This document shows, one piece after another, positions 12,101-22,444 of a DNA stretch of 64,000 nucleotides (positions are counted from its first letter, which is position 1; each line of letters opens with the position of its first letter). The notes under the pieces were generated by a model. The model searched no databases. It had not been told where the DNA came from and saw only the letters and a program-made list of their open reading frames with translations. The stretch covers positions 6,059,501 through 6,123,500 of the forward strand of contig NC_091866.1 of assembly GCF_019399895.1 (NCBI RefSeq), read 5' to 3'. Source of the stretch: Cardiocondyla obscurior. Taxonomy: Eukaryota; Arthropoda; Insecta; Hymenoptera; Formicidae. The position numbers and the translations under genes are program-made.

Positions 12101-12180
12101 TCCTCGTTCGATGTTTTCGAACAACTTCGCGAACATCATGTTGAAGAGTTGTCCGAAAACGCCCAAAAGTGGCGGGAAAT
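9161..12180 (+). pseudogene. Mutator-like DDE transposase (decayed, spliced)
   Basis: Exon 1 (9161-9234) encodes a basic N-terminus. A donor GTAGGA and an acceptor TTTTTTAG at 10338 join it in frame to a long exon from 10339. That exon has an acidic Ser-rich lead-in, then the conserved transposase core: a cysteine-rich MFQCQMC-like segment, GTITAGIGFAQ, VIADGSWMKRSY, a CAICDMAKR...H...C zinc-like motif and then IADGDSSVY, the expected second acidic site. A TNNPAESFN segment marks the C-terminal part. The family is widespread in insects as Mutator-like transposase with YqaJ partners. A small deletion with a frame change near 11255 and another frame change near 12105 break it. The tandem repeats at 9604-10297 lie inside the intron. 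Confidence 0.75.
9604..10297 (+). repeat. Three tandem units of about 217 bp with inverted ends
   Basis: Units begin near 9609, 9829 and 10045, with a partial fourth at about 10262. Each unit starts with 'ttttgcaaaaaagtcactca' style sequence and ends with the complement ('tgagtgacttttttgcaaaa'), so each is a palindrome-ended block. The whole array lies in the intron of the Mutator-like gene. Confidence 0.85.
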
Positions 12181-12912
12181 TGAAAGTGAAACCAGAAATC
12201 AAAATGAATCTAAATTATGGTTAGCACTTACACGGAAAATGTTAACCGCGTCTAATTTTGGAACCGTATGTCGCATGAGACCGACAACATCTTGCGCAGG
12301 GACAGTGAAAACGATTTTATACCCTTCGTTTATAGACACCGCAGCCGTGAAATATGGGCTTGCTATGGAGGAAATAGCGAGAAAAGAATTGGCAACAAAT
12401 CTAAAAAAAGAGGTGAAACCTTGCGGATTATTCATAGATACAAAAAATCCATGCTTGGGTGCCTCTCCAGATGGCCTTATTGACGACAATGGTGTCGTTG
12501 AAATTAAATGTCCTTTATCGGCTGAAAGTTTAACAGCAAAATCAGCGATAGAAACATTGCCCGCTTTAAAATTTTTTTTATCAAATATACCCTTTAGGGT
12601 ATATTTGATAAAAAAAATCCGAATGAAATAAACCAAAAACATAGATATTTTTATCAAATTCAAGGACAGTTGAACATAACGCAACGAGAATATTGCGTTT
12701 TTGCTATATGGACGCCAAAAAGTATGAAGATTACGTATGTAAAACAGAGATCATGAATTTTTGGGAAAACAAAATGCTCCCTTATTTAATTACGCTTTTA
12801 TTACGACTGTATGTTACCGGAAATTTTAGACAGTCGATATAACAGACATATGTCTATTCGAGATCCGGAATATACAGCAGCCCACCATGTAAAATTCATA
12901 GATATTGAGGAA
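12100..12912 (+). pseudogene. YqaJ/lambda-exonuclease-type nuclease (broken)
   Basis: The frame from about 12105 reads into REIE...R...W...R..LTASNFG, then a GxxxExxAR-like helix and the nuclease core LGASPDGLID...VEIKCP, which gives the D and E-x-K residues of the PD-(D/E)XK fold. Phage YqaJ/RecB-type exonucleases resect DNA ends, and many insect Mutator-like elements carry this domain after the transposase. A perfect hairpin (12571-12618) interrupts the frame. Beyond it, remnants reading YFYQIQGQLN and RDPEYTAAHH follow in other frames with stops. The palindromic mariner begins at 12909, so the 3' end is cut. Confidence 0.75.
12571..12618. repeat. Perfect hairpin, 22-bp arms and 4-nt loop
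   Basis: Arms at 12571-12592 and 12597-12618 are perfectly complementary and flank the loop TTTA. The hairpin lies inside the YqaJ reading frame and breaks it. Confidence 0.9.
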
Positions 12913-13261
12913 ATAAATAAAAAAGTCTTTGACCGTTTCGAAAAATTCTCATTAGTTATTGAGAAAAATAATTACTTTGTGTAGCCTAAGCGCGACAAGG
13001 AAGAGGCGAGCGAGCGAGGCGAGGCGACGACGCGTGAGGCGGAGTAAAAATCGACACGCGAGCGAGATGATGCGACAATGCGCGCGTAAGGCGAGCCGAC
13101 AGTGTGGAGCGGAGTTAAGAACGACACGCGAGCGAGACGGTGATACAGGTGCGTGAGGCGAGCGAGATAGTGGTCGTGCAAGCAAAAATTACAAATTTAA
13201 AGGTACCATTGCCACGGCAAAAACGGCTATTCTTTCGGGCATCACCCAGCATACGGCGCGC

Positions 13262-14317
13262 TTAGAAAGGGGTTTCGGTAAGCCTAATCCACTGTAAACA
13301 ACTGTCGCAACACCAGCCTGAGGCCGATCGTTTGCCAGGCTGGCGAACACCTATTGCCGCATGTTGTGTCATACCGGCCAGATGAACGCCGCCATTATCA
13401 GGAACCTCCACAGTAATATCAATGCGCCGACTTGAGCTTTGCACTCCTCAGCAGTGGCCGACTGCGAACGTGGGGCTGGGCCGTGCATGATTCCCACATC
13501 ACCCGTGAAACGATTTCGCACGGCGAATGAGGCGGGAGCGTTATCGTTCAGTTGGTATCAACTTTTGTCGGACGAGCGGCAAACTCTAAAGTGCCGGCAG
13601 CTTCCTCATTCAACACGTCTATCGAGGCGGTAGAATGGCCCGACGACAAATAAAATTGCGCCGATGAAATTGGTTACATTTCACCGATATTTTTCGATAA
13701 AATACTTTGTTAATTCTTATCTTTAATTAGCTTGCCCACACATGCTTCCATTCGTAGAAAGCGCAATATGGATAATGCACTCAGTCAGCTCTGAAGGCTC
13801 ATCAGCTACCATTGGGCAAAACATGTTCATCCATAATACATCTGGAATGACGCAGCGACATTGTGAACTCCTGTGCATTCATTGGTTTTATAATAGAAGC
13901 ATACTTTAAAGATGTACGTAACAAAAAGACGTAAATAGCGCGTTGTTCTTCTCATCCCGAGGAAGCCGGTACGACGTTAGGCGCACCCTTCGACAACGCG
14001 TACTAAACATCGTGAGTTTAACGACGCAGTATTACCTGTGGACGTTCTCGTACGATTTAGATATTTCCATTTTCGGTGCAGTATTCTCTGCATGCCGTTC
14101 GAACAGCTGCCTGTCACATCGCTGATGCATCGCCCCGGAAATTTTCGCGTGAGCAATTACCTGGTAGCGCGTGCCGCACTCCACATATCGGCATTTCCGA
14201 TACGCTCATTTTTCGCACGAGCATAAGACAATACTGTGAGCAAAGCAAGGACGCACAGCCTAGGGAACTTGAGAATCGAGAAAAACAATTGGAAAATAAC
14301 GCTGCGGTGCTGCTCTA
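13262..14317 (-). pseudogene. Inverted degenerate copy of the mariner transposase
   Basis: Read on the minus strand, this arm matches the right-arm gene in order. The 5' flank and HTH start lie around 14040-14317 (including 'gagaatcgagaaaaacaatt'), the first-intron region around 13895-13960 ('agcatactttaaagatgtac', also in the right arm), and the 3' end around 13262-13450 (the 'gcctaatccactgt' tail). Much of the catalytic middle is missing and no long frame survives. Confidence 0.65.
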
Positions 14318-14486
14318 ATGATTGCTATCACATCTGTCGATAAGAGACAAGTTTGTGAACAGCCACTACTTATCGACTAAAGCAGCACCGCAAACGTTTC
14401 CGATTTTCAATTGTTTTTTCTCGATTCTCAAGTTCTTCGACAACGTGCGTCCGAAAGCATTACAGTGTATCTTATCTCGTGCGAAA

Positions 14487-15706
14487 ATGAGGTACACAGT
14501 GTCAGAATATACCGATATGGTGATTTGTTATGGTGCCGCGGGAGAAAACGCACTTGCCGCAGAACAATTATACGCGAAAAGATTTCCGGAACGTGCGCAT
14601 CCTTCGTATCAAACGATCTTGAGGTGCGTACAGCGAACGAGAGAAACGGGCAGCGTGATTCCGAGGCAACGCCATGCAGAACGAATACTGCACCGAAATG
14701 TTAGGATCGAAGAAAATATCCTAAATCATTTTGAGGAACGTCCACAGAATAGCCTGCGTCGTGTAGCGCGAGCGTTAAATGTTCCACGATGTTTAGTACA
14801 TCGCGTTGTCCGAGAAGAAGGGTTGCACCCGTATCATTACCAGCGGGTGCAACAGCTTCTTCCTCGGGATGAAGAACAACGCGCTATTTTTTGCGAAGGT
14901 ATTTCTTTTTTTGTTACGTACATCTTTAAAGTATGCTTCTATTATAAAATGATAATTAATGAAATACTTTTAGGGTTCCTGGCTCAATGCAGGAGAAACG
15001 CGTCATTCCCAGATCTTATATTATGGACTGATGAGGCAATATTTACACCCAATGGTGTATTTAATTCAAAAAATTTTATTTATTGGAGCGACGAAAATCC
15101 CCGCGTAGTCAGACAATGCGCTTTTCAGTACAGATGGAAGCTGCATGTGTGGGCAGAAATAATTAAAGATAAAATTGTAAGTATTTTTATCAGAGAAAAA
15201 TGTATTACATTAAATCTTAACCAATTTCGTAATAATTTTATTTGTCATTTTAGATCGGGCCATTCTTTTTACCGCCTCGGTTAAATGGGGAGCGGTATGC
15301 GAGATTTTTAGATGAGGAGCTGCCGACGCTTCTAGAGGATTTGCCGCTCGATGTCCGACAAAAAGTTATTTACCAACAAGACGGTGCTCCGCCTCATTTT
15401 TCGCGCCGTGCAAGACAGGTATTGAACAATCGTTTCGCGGGGCGTTGGATAGGTCGCGGTGGTCCCATTACCTGGCCAGCACGTTCACCGGATTTAAACG
15501 TGCTGGATTATTTTCTTTGGGGCCACATAAAGGCTCAAGTCGAGCACGTGCGTGAAGCTACTGTGGAGGAGGTTCGCGATGAAATTATAGCGGCGTTCGA
15601 TACAATGATGCCCGACATGACACAACATGCAACGCAACAAATTGTTCGGAGAGCCGAACTTTGCCTACAAGCAAACGGTCGGCACTTCGAACAATTGTTG
15701 CGTTGA
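14487..15706 (+). CDS. Intact three-exon Tc1/mariner-type transposase
   Basis: Exons 14487-14898, 14974-15176 and 15254-15706 have GT-AG introns of 75 and 77 nt and join to an open frame of 355 aa. Residues 1-60 form a helix-turn-helix region of the DUF4817 type (SEYTDMVICYG, A..LY..RFP). A second HTH follows around residues 75-125 (NSLRRVA..L....VHRVVREEG). The DDE core has LWTDEAIF (first Asp), YQQDGAPPH (second Asp) and SPDLNVLDYFLW (third Asp). I count 41 residues between the second and third Asp, that is DD41D. The protein would cut and rejoin element ends in the nucleus. It lies in the right arm of the palindromic element, and the same intron positions appear in both dead copies in this window. 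A TA target site is expected for the family. Confidence 0.8.
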
Positions 15707-16090
15707 GTTGTTACAGTGGATTAGGCCTACCGGGGAAACCACTCTAAAAAAAACGCGCCATGCTATCTACCTCGATAGGTGATGCGGAAAGGATAGCCGT
15801 TTTTACGCCGTGTAATAATTACTAACTTTAAATTTGTAATTTTTACTTGCACGTCGTCGTTCGCCTCGCATCGTATGTTTTTGTCTCGCACATTGTCGGC
15901 TCGCCTCACGCGCGCATTGTCGCATCGTCTCGCTCGCGTGTCGATTTTTACTCCGCCTCACGCGTCGTCGCCTCGCCTCGCTCGCTCGCCTCTTCCTTGT
16001 CGCGCTTAGGCTACACAAAATAATTATTTTTCTCAATAACTAATGAGAATTTTTCGAAACGGTCAAAGACTTTTTTATTTATTTCCTCAA

Positions 16091-16234
16091 GACCCACCTA
16101 TCTGTAATGGATTTTACATGATGAGCTGAGCATTTCGTATAACAGAAGCGAAAAAAAGAAGCGGCTGTAAAACAGAGTAGTCGTAAAGCATAAGGCAAAC
16201 ACGCACAAGTTAAAAATACGGTCAACAAGAAACT
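16091..16234. other. Spacer between the palindromic mariner and the Ulp1-like gene
   Basis: These 144 bases look like old Mutator-element sequence. One frame is Lys/Arg/Ala-rich but carries stops. No gene is called. Confidence 0.35.
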
Positions 16235-16876
16235 TTGTCGTGTTTAAAAGCAGACATTGATACTAAAACGCTTGATTCATGTATGGATCAAGATGATGAA
16301 TGTATATATATTAATACAATTACAAAACAAATTATATCTGAAGACGATAAGACAAGACGTAAAGTAAATTTAGATAAAATTATTATTCCTGTTTTTGTTG
16401 TAAGAAAAAACGTCTTATCCAACGACATGTTAAATGATGAATCGCTAGATTCATTTTTACGTGTTGTGAGAGAAAACTCTGACTTTGAAACTCAAAGTGT
16501 GCAGTATCAGTCGTATTCTGATATAATTGAAACTAGTCAGAGCAATAAAAGCTTGCAAATCATTGGTGGGAAGAGTAGTTGCCCCAAAATGTATAATAAA
16601 TTAGAAGAAATTATACACTGGCGGTGCATATTTTTTGATGGCGCCAAAATTTATGTATATGATAGTATGCCGAACTATACATATGACACTTTGGCTGCCA
16701 AAGAAAAGAATTATATACGTTTACGATATCCTACAATCAGGCAATGCGATATCATATTTGAAAATGTTGATATGCAACCTGATTACGAAAGTTGTGGTAT
16801 ATACGCAGCGGCTTTTGCCACAACGGTTGCTCTAGGAGATAATCCTTGCAAAATAAAATATTTCAAGAACGTATGA
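16235..16876 (+). CDS. Ulp1-like cysteine protease of the Mutator-like element
   Basis: An open frame of 213 aa. The C48 (Ulp1/adenain clan CE) features run in order: LNDESLDSFLRV (substrate-recognition start), IIHWRCIFFDG with the catalytic His in HW, IYVYDSM with the catalytic Asp, and DMQPDYESCGIY with the oxyanion Gln and catalytic Cys, followed by AAAFATT. Ulp1 proteases remove SUMO or related modifiers; transposon-borne versions occur in several Mutator-like groups, where their role is unclear. The chosen ATG is simply the first in frame; the domain starts near residue 60. It sits downstream of the transposase and YqaJ genes, separated by the palindromic mariner. Confidence 0.7.
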   Translation: MSCLKADIDTKTLDSCMDQDDECIYINTITKQIISEDDKTRRKVNLDKIIIPVFVVRKNVLSNDMLNDESLDSFLRVVRENSDFETQSVQYQSYSDIIETSQSNKSLQIIGGKSSCPKMYNKLEEIIHWRCIFFDGAKIYVYDSMPNYTYDTLAAKEKNYIRLRYPTIRQCDIIFENVDMQPDYESCGIYAAAFATTVALGDNPCKIKYFKNV

Positions 16877-17480
16877 GCCATGAGAAATCATTTTATGAAA
16901 ATAATACAGGACAATAAACTGATACCTTTCCCCATAACAAACTAGTAACATACATACAGAAAAATGCATTTCGCTATGTATTACTTGATGTTATGAAAAA
17001 AAAATGTAATAAAAGAATCAGTTTTTACGCTATTAGCAAAATAATAGTAAAAGTCTATTCAGATGGTACTGATTTTTATCAGAGGCATACATCAGATATT
17101 GATCGTTATTAATAAAATAAAACATGCATCTTTTCAGGTAATTGTACTGAAAATTAGAAGCGTCTTTTTTGACGGTACTAAATATTAAAATTATATGTAA
17201 AATTAAAACGGAGAGACGAAAATATAATTCTTGGTTGCGTTCTCACGAGACTGGGCGTTGGAGGGGTCCATTCTTCATTTTTCATATTTGAATTAAAAAA
17301 GTGAAATACTGGCACTTATTCTATTATTTAATTTGAGTCAAAATAAGTTGCCAATGTCAATTACAAGTGCAAAAATAATTGAAAGTAAATGCATGTCTAT
17401 GTATGTATTTATATAGTTGGACGTACATAATTATTTTATATTTTACTTGTACATCTATGCACGTATGTACATGAACACGA
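16877..17480. other. No gene seen; isolated satellite-like monomers
   Basis: The region is AT-rich. Single diverged versions of the 40-bp satellite monomer ('agaagcgtctttttt...ggtact') occur near 17030-17170. Nothing else is supported. Confidence 0.45.
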
Positions 17481-17489
17481 TTTCAACCA

Positions 17490-18030
17490 ATGGGAGTTGA
17501 TCGAAAATCGTAAAGTGACGCTCTGAACTCGATCGCTTTTACATCGTCGCCGGTTCCTTCACCAAGTTCAGAGACGACTCGACTGAAAACCCGTCGAAAA
17601 AAAAAACTGATACAAACTCGCGAGTGCAAAGTTCGTATTGCGGTTGAAACGCACGGAGTTTCCGACAGTTTCGACGTGATGTTCATCGCAATAATTATTT
17701 TCGAGTCAGTGAACGTTCAGTACGCGTAAATGTAAAGTGCGTGTTCGACGTATCGCGGGTCACTTTATTCGCCGTCTGTTTTGAGCTCCCGATGTCCGCC
17801 GTTTTCGCCGACGGGAGTTGATCGGAAACCGCAAGGCGACGCTCTGAACTTGATCGTTATTCATCATCGCCGGTTCCTTCACCGAGTTCAGAGACGACAC
17901 GAGTAAAGACCCGTTGAAAGAAAAATAATGCAACGAGTATCGAGAGTACGAGGGTTATGTTGCTTGTTGCTGTCAAAATGCCCAGAGCTTCCGACGTGAG
18001 GTTTGCCGCGATCATTGAGTCAGTGAATAT
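17490..18030 (-). repeat. Duplicated segment, offset about 323 bp
   Basis: 'gggagttgatcg' starts at 17491 and again at 17813. Both copies continue with 'gacgctctgaact', 'cgccggttccttcacc' and 'ttcagagacgac'. On the minus strand both encode a short RVVSELGEGTGDD peptide, preceded in the second copy by a hydrophobic segment. I do not recognise the peptide; it may be an exon remnant. Confidence 0.6.
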
Positions 18031-18031
18031 A

Positions 18032-18640
18032 ACAAGAATCAGAAGCATGTAATACGATGATACTGATTCTAAGAAACATCAGAAGCATCTTTTTAGATGG
18101 TACTGAATGTAACAAGAATCAGAAGCATCTGTTTATACGGTACTGATTCTAAGAAAAATCAGAAGCATTTCTTTAAATGGTACTGAATGTTACAAGAATC
18201 AGAAGCATGTAATACGATGGTACTGATTCTAAAAAACATCAGAAGCATCTTTTTAGATGGTACTGAATGTAACAAGAATCAGAAGCATCTGTTTATACGG
18301 TACTGATTCTAAAAAAAATCAGAAGCATTTCTTTAAATGGTACTGAATGTTACAAGAATCAGAAGCATGTAATACGATGGTACTGATTCTAAAAAACATC
18401 AAAAGCATCTTTTTAGATGGTACTGAATGTAACAAGAATCAGAAGCATCTGTTTATACGGTACTGATTCTAAAAAAAATCAGAAGTATTTCTTTAAATGG
18501 TACTGAATGTTACAAGAATCAAAAGCATTAGTATGATAGTACCGATTTTAACAAGAATCAAAAGCATCTGTTATGATGGTACTGATTCTAAAAAAATCAG
18601 AAGCATCTAATGCTTTATACGCTTGTACATTTATATATGT
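18032..18640 (+). repeat. Satellite: 40-bp monomers in a 160-bp higher-order unit
   Basis: 'acaagaatc' recurs at 18032, 18192, 18352 and 18512, an exact 160-bp period. Each 160-bp unit consists of four 40-bp monomers of the form 'atcagaagcat...ggtactgaat' that differ from each other more than the same monomer differs between units. The last unit is partial and degenerates by 18640. Each monomer has short inverted motifs (gcatct / agatg). Confidence 0.9.
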
Positions 18641-18653
18641 TCACCCTGTATGT

Positions 18654-18729
18654 GGTAATAGTATAATTACAAATGTTGATATTACCGACTCTGTTGATAA
18701 TACCAACATTTGTAATTCTTTTATTACCA
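18654..18729. repeat. Imperfect hairpin
   Basis: 'ggtaatagtataattacaaa' at 18654 is matched by its near-complement ending at 18729 ('atttgtaattcttttattacc'). The arms are about 30 bp. It may be a small MITE; it follows a 'caccctgta' motif. Confidence 0.55.
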
Positions 18730-18756
18730 TCCCCGTTTAAGTTCGCGATTCACTTT

Positions 18757-19787
18757 AGGATCCCCTTAATGTCTCGCAACACGTTCGCACAAAGAAGCAC
18801 TCGACTGTTAAAAAAAACAACAATTTAAAGTTATAAATATTGCTTGTGCTGCTTTTGTAACAAGGCGCTTAATATTATAACTAATAAATTTAATACCGGT
18901 CGGTAAATACATTCAACTTTTGCGAGTGGTCAATTTTATTCAAAAAAATAAAAAAATTAAACAAAAATTATACAAAAGAACGAAATAAATTTTTGTTAAT
19001 GAGAATTAACACGCAAAAGTTGACCGGTCGGTAAATACATTCAACAGTTAGTGCAATTTGATCGCGGTGTTCGTCGGAACATTAATCGTGAGAAAGCAAT
19101 TCTAAACGAGTTCGAAAATGATCCAACGAATAGTGTGCGGCGCGTGGCTGAAAATGTGGGTGTATCAAGACAATTAGTGCACCGCGTGATACGAGAGGAT
19201 GGATTGCATCCGTTTCACTACCAACGGGTGCAACATCTTCTCCCACGAGACCAGATGCAACGCGCAATCTTTTGTCAAGGTATTTATATTTTTTCATTTC
19301 TTTAAACTCATTGTTTTCACAAAATACATGAAAAAGCGAATAAAACGATCGACGCGCAAACTCTTTTGTTAAATCTAATTCGAGCAATTCGTTGTTTTAT
19401 TATTAGAATCGAGAATCTTGCAAGCAATTTGATCGTTTTCAGTTAATTTGAAAAAAACATTTAATCTTGTTAGACAAGCAAGTCGATGTAAACGTTATGT
19501 ACGTACACAATCGACGCGACAACATTTAGTCGACCTGCTTGACTCTAAATACGTTGAGAACGCGTATACATACATTTGCCTAACGAGTACATATGTATGT
19601 ATACTTTGTTATAACTGATACTTATAATTAATTTAATTTCTCAATTAATAATAATTAATAATGTATGTTGACAGTCTTTTTAGCTCAATGTCGTCAAGAT
19701 GAGACATTTTCTGACCATATTTTATGGAGCGACGAGGCAATTTTTACTCCAAATAAAATTTTTAATTCTAAAAATTTCATTATGTGG
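18757..19787 (+). pseudogene. Mariner-type element copy B, 5' part
   Basis: This is the inverted relative of copy A. The start of the gene is replaced by unrelated DNA containing a direct repeat of 'accggtcggtaaatacattc' (near 18896 and 19022). From 19046 the transposase HTH region is open (QFDRGVRRNINRE...) to 19280, followed by the same long intron 1 and exon b up to FNSKNFIMW. It stops at 19787 where the Gypsy LTR begins, and continues at 54632. Confidence 0.7.
19784..19787. other. Target-site duplication GTGG, left side of Gypsy element
   Basis: GTGG at 19784-19787 is repeated at 54628-54631, directly after the right LTR. Together with matching mariner sequence on both sides this proves insertion into copy B. 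Confidence 0.9.
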
Positions 19788-21508
19788 TGTCACGATATCT
19801 TCCCTCGTTCGCGAGGGAGAGAGTCGCAAGCAAAAAGCGACGGCCGTGCACGGACGAAAATCCGGGCACCGTCTTGACACGAGGGGAAAGGAGGGAGGAG
19901 GGGTCGCGGTACCTCGGCCGTGTTCCGGCGCGGGACGGCGGGGTCTCACACGAATACAATTTTTGGGCGCCAGGCACGGGCTCAGCCGTGCCGATTTTTA
20001 TCCCGGATCAGTTATCCGTTCCTTGACAATTAACACCGAACTCGAACCGCCGTCACGCGCGGGGGCTAACTCATCCGAACGGAGAGGGGCGGGGTATTAC
20101 AGACGGAATTTCTCGGACCGGCGGGAATGACAGCACAAAATAATAGGTACGCGAACAAAGCGAATGCAATTTTCAGTTCGTTTATTAACACGCAACGAAA
20201 CGAGACAAATATGACGAGTAACAAAAAAAAATAACAAAATTTTTATAATCGTACGCGGGCTCGATCTTTGTGCGATCACCTAGATCGCGGCTTTAGTTCG
20301 AACCTCTGTTAGATTGCCACGAGGGTCCTCCGTGAACCTTGTTCTCCCAATCTCTCGCGTCGTCCCTGACTATTTTGGTTGCCGGCCACGCGTCTCCCTT
20401 GCACGCGACGTGCCTCCACGGGACACCACAACACGAAAGAATATACGCGAAAGCTCGTCCGTCGTTAACGAAATCGCGGAATTTCGGTTCCCGACCTCGG
20501 CCGCTGCCGAGGGCTCTCCGTGCGGACGCGGTGTACGGCAGTCTCTCAAATCATTACAATACTTCGCGCAAATAAATCGGGTCGGCCTCTCCCGCGAGGC
20601 CCAGCTACCGGCCTTCAGACGCCCGTCGACTGCCACTCTCTAACGTTAAGTCCTTGCCTTGCGACAAGGATCCACCAAATTCTCTAGCGGGCCCGCGTGC
20701 CCGCTCTACGTGGCCGAGTCTCGTCTGAGCCTATGCCGGTCTCCTCGGGAAGCGGAGGATCTCACAAAATAGTATTTCCGCTATGCGGGTGGAAGATCTC
20801 ACCGAATACACGTCCAGGCCCTCGAGTCGTCCTCGCTCTCTCGCACTCTCTCTCGCTCTCGCTCCTATCGTCTGCCCTTGCTCGGTCTCGCTTTCGCTCG
20901 CTCGCTCTTATCTCTATTGCCTTCGCTATCGCCCGCCTCGGTTGCCGGTCTACACGGAAGAGAGTGAGGACCGCGCGAATTTTCGGCACAAGGCCCGGCG
21001 TATCCCCACTCTCGCTCCTCGCGGATTTTTCCGCGCGCTACGTTGCCGATTTCCCGCGGGAGCCGCTGCCCTCACCGAGCCCTAACGATACCAATAGGTT
21101 GGCGCGAGCTTCGTATCATTCGCGGTCGTGTTAAGTTCCTCGCAGGTCCCTTCCGGCGCCGAGACGCGTAGGCGGCGGGTTTCCTCCAAGGCCCTCGAAA
21201 TGGGTGGCCTCCCATCCCGGGCCCGTATCTGGTCATCCTCTAGTTCGGACACCTGCGCCTCCGCGTATAATCCGTTCCGCTCGCTCCCTCTTCGGCCAGG
21301 ACAACCCACAGTCTCGGCGACATACGGTAGCAACACAATACGCAAAATCGCGATCGTTAATTTGTGTCTCCTAATTAAAGATAAAACCCTCGGAGATTTC
21401 CGCAGCCCCTCCTTACTTTCCCCTCTATCGCCAATTTTCGCGGCGCCGCTACGCCTTTGTGACGGTCGCGGGGAGCTGCGACGAAGCAGCGGAAGCCGCC
21501 ACGTCACA
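19788..21508 (-). repeat. Gypsy 3' LTR (left copy), 1721 bp
   Basis: It starts TGTCACGATATC and ends CACGTCACA. By eye it differs from the right LTR at about 12 positions, all transitions, with no length change. The open frames inside are identical in both LTRs and GC-rich; I do not call them genes. Confidence 0.95.
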
Positions 21509-21517
21509 ACTCCCCCA
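21509..21517 (-). other. Polypurine tract of the Gypsy element
   Basis: On the minus strand TGGGGGAGT stands directly before the 3' LTR start (TGTGACG), the expected site for plus-strand DNA priming. Confidence 0.7.
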
Positions 21518-22096
21518 CGCCGAGAGAGAGCGTATCAGGGGTCCTCTACCCGCGGTCCCCGCTTCTCGTGGAGTTTACCTCTACCGCGGGCCCGGCGGGA
21601 TCTCCGGAGGCGACAATTCCCAATAGTTTAAGGTACCAAAACAAAATAATTGCCAACTTCCACTCTCTTGCTTTAAATCAAATATAGTCAATCTTTTATT
21701 TTTACTTTGGGAGCTACTCGACTCCCAAGCCATTTGCGTCTCCGTAATACAAAATAATAAGGACTATTAAGGGATGCTCACAATCAAAACAAACATTACC
21801 GAGAACAACAAAAAAAAATCAGGTTTCAGTTCTAACTCTTCTCACACAAAAAATAAAAAAAATTAACGAAAAGTCCTTTATAAAAGAAGAGAGGGGAAAA
21901 AGAAAGAAAGAAAGAAAAACAAAAGAAAACATCTATCCCCGTCGCCATGCTTCGTGGCCTTTGGAAAAACTTTACGCGCACCCTTTGAGGAAAAAAAAAC
22001 AATTCTTTTAACATACAACTAACGAAGAAAAGAAAAAAAAAATCTTTAACAATAATGTCCATAGATGCCACAAATCCTTTTCGCTCTCGGTGGGTC
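21518..22096 (-). other. Gypsy 3' untranslated region
   Basis: It lies between the end of ORF3 and the polypurine tract. It contains A-rich and GAAA-rich runs near 21880-22050. No coding is supported. Confidence 0.5.
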
Positions 22097-22436
22097 CTAC
22101 CCGGGTGCGGTAGCTTGTTGAGTCTCTTGTTCTCCTGGTCGGCGTCTAATTCCGGCCTCGTCGAGTACCCGGAGCTCCGCCTCGTCGTTTGGGCAGCTCA
22201 CCTTGCGGCCTGAAGCCACGAACAGGTAATTAACCACAGACCCCGCGCCGCGACCACCACCGTTCGCCCGAAATAATCGCGCGGCCCCGAACATAGTTAC
22301 GCGCGGGCCGACCAACCGCCCGCGGCGAGTAGCGCGGATCTACGCAACAAGAAACATGGGCCGTCCAACCGCCCACACCGCGCACCGCCACCCGACCGCT
22401 CGGGAGTGGGATATCCCCCACTCTCGGGCCCACGGG

Positions 22437-22444
22437 TATATAAG
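22437..22444 (+). promoter_or_regulatory. TATA box of the solo LTR
   Basis: TATATAAG in a GC-rich context inside the solo LTR. A transcription start would be expected about 30 bp downstream, just before the tandem arrays. Confidence 0.55.

Larger units (their letters stand above)
12909..16090. mobile_element. Large palindromic mariner-type element
   Basis: The outer arms (12909-13200 and about 15825-16090) are inverted copies starting 'ttgaggaaataaataaaaaa', followed by GC-rich 'gcgagcgaggcgaggcg' DNA. Inside, both arms contain mariner-type sequence: an intact transposase gene on the right (14487-15706) and a shortened, inverted, degenerate copy of the same gene on the left (about 13262-14317). 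The centre, near 14318-14380, is the short spacer. 'taatccactgt' and the 'aaaaacggctat' terminal motif occur near both ends. The element split the Mutator-like unit between its YqaJ and Ulp1 genes. Confidence 0.8.

Noticed and set aside
18032..18640. Regular repeats that resemble a CRISPR array
   Set aside because: The period is made of back-to-back 40-bp monomers without unique spacers, there are no cas genes, and the context is an animal genome.
20300..21600. Several open frames of 75-170 codons in the Gypsy LTRs (and 53430-54680)
   Set aside because: LTR sequence, overlapping in many frames, GC-rich, and identical in both LTRs only because the LTRs are nearly identical.
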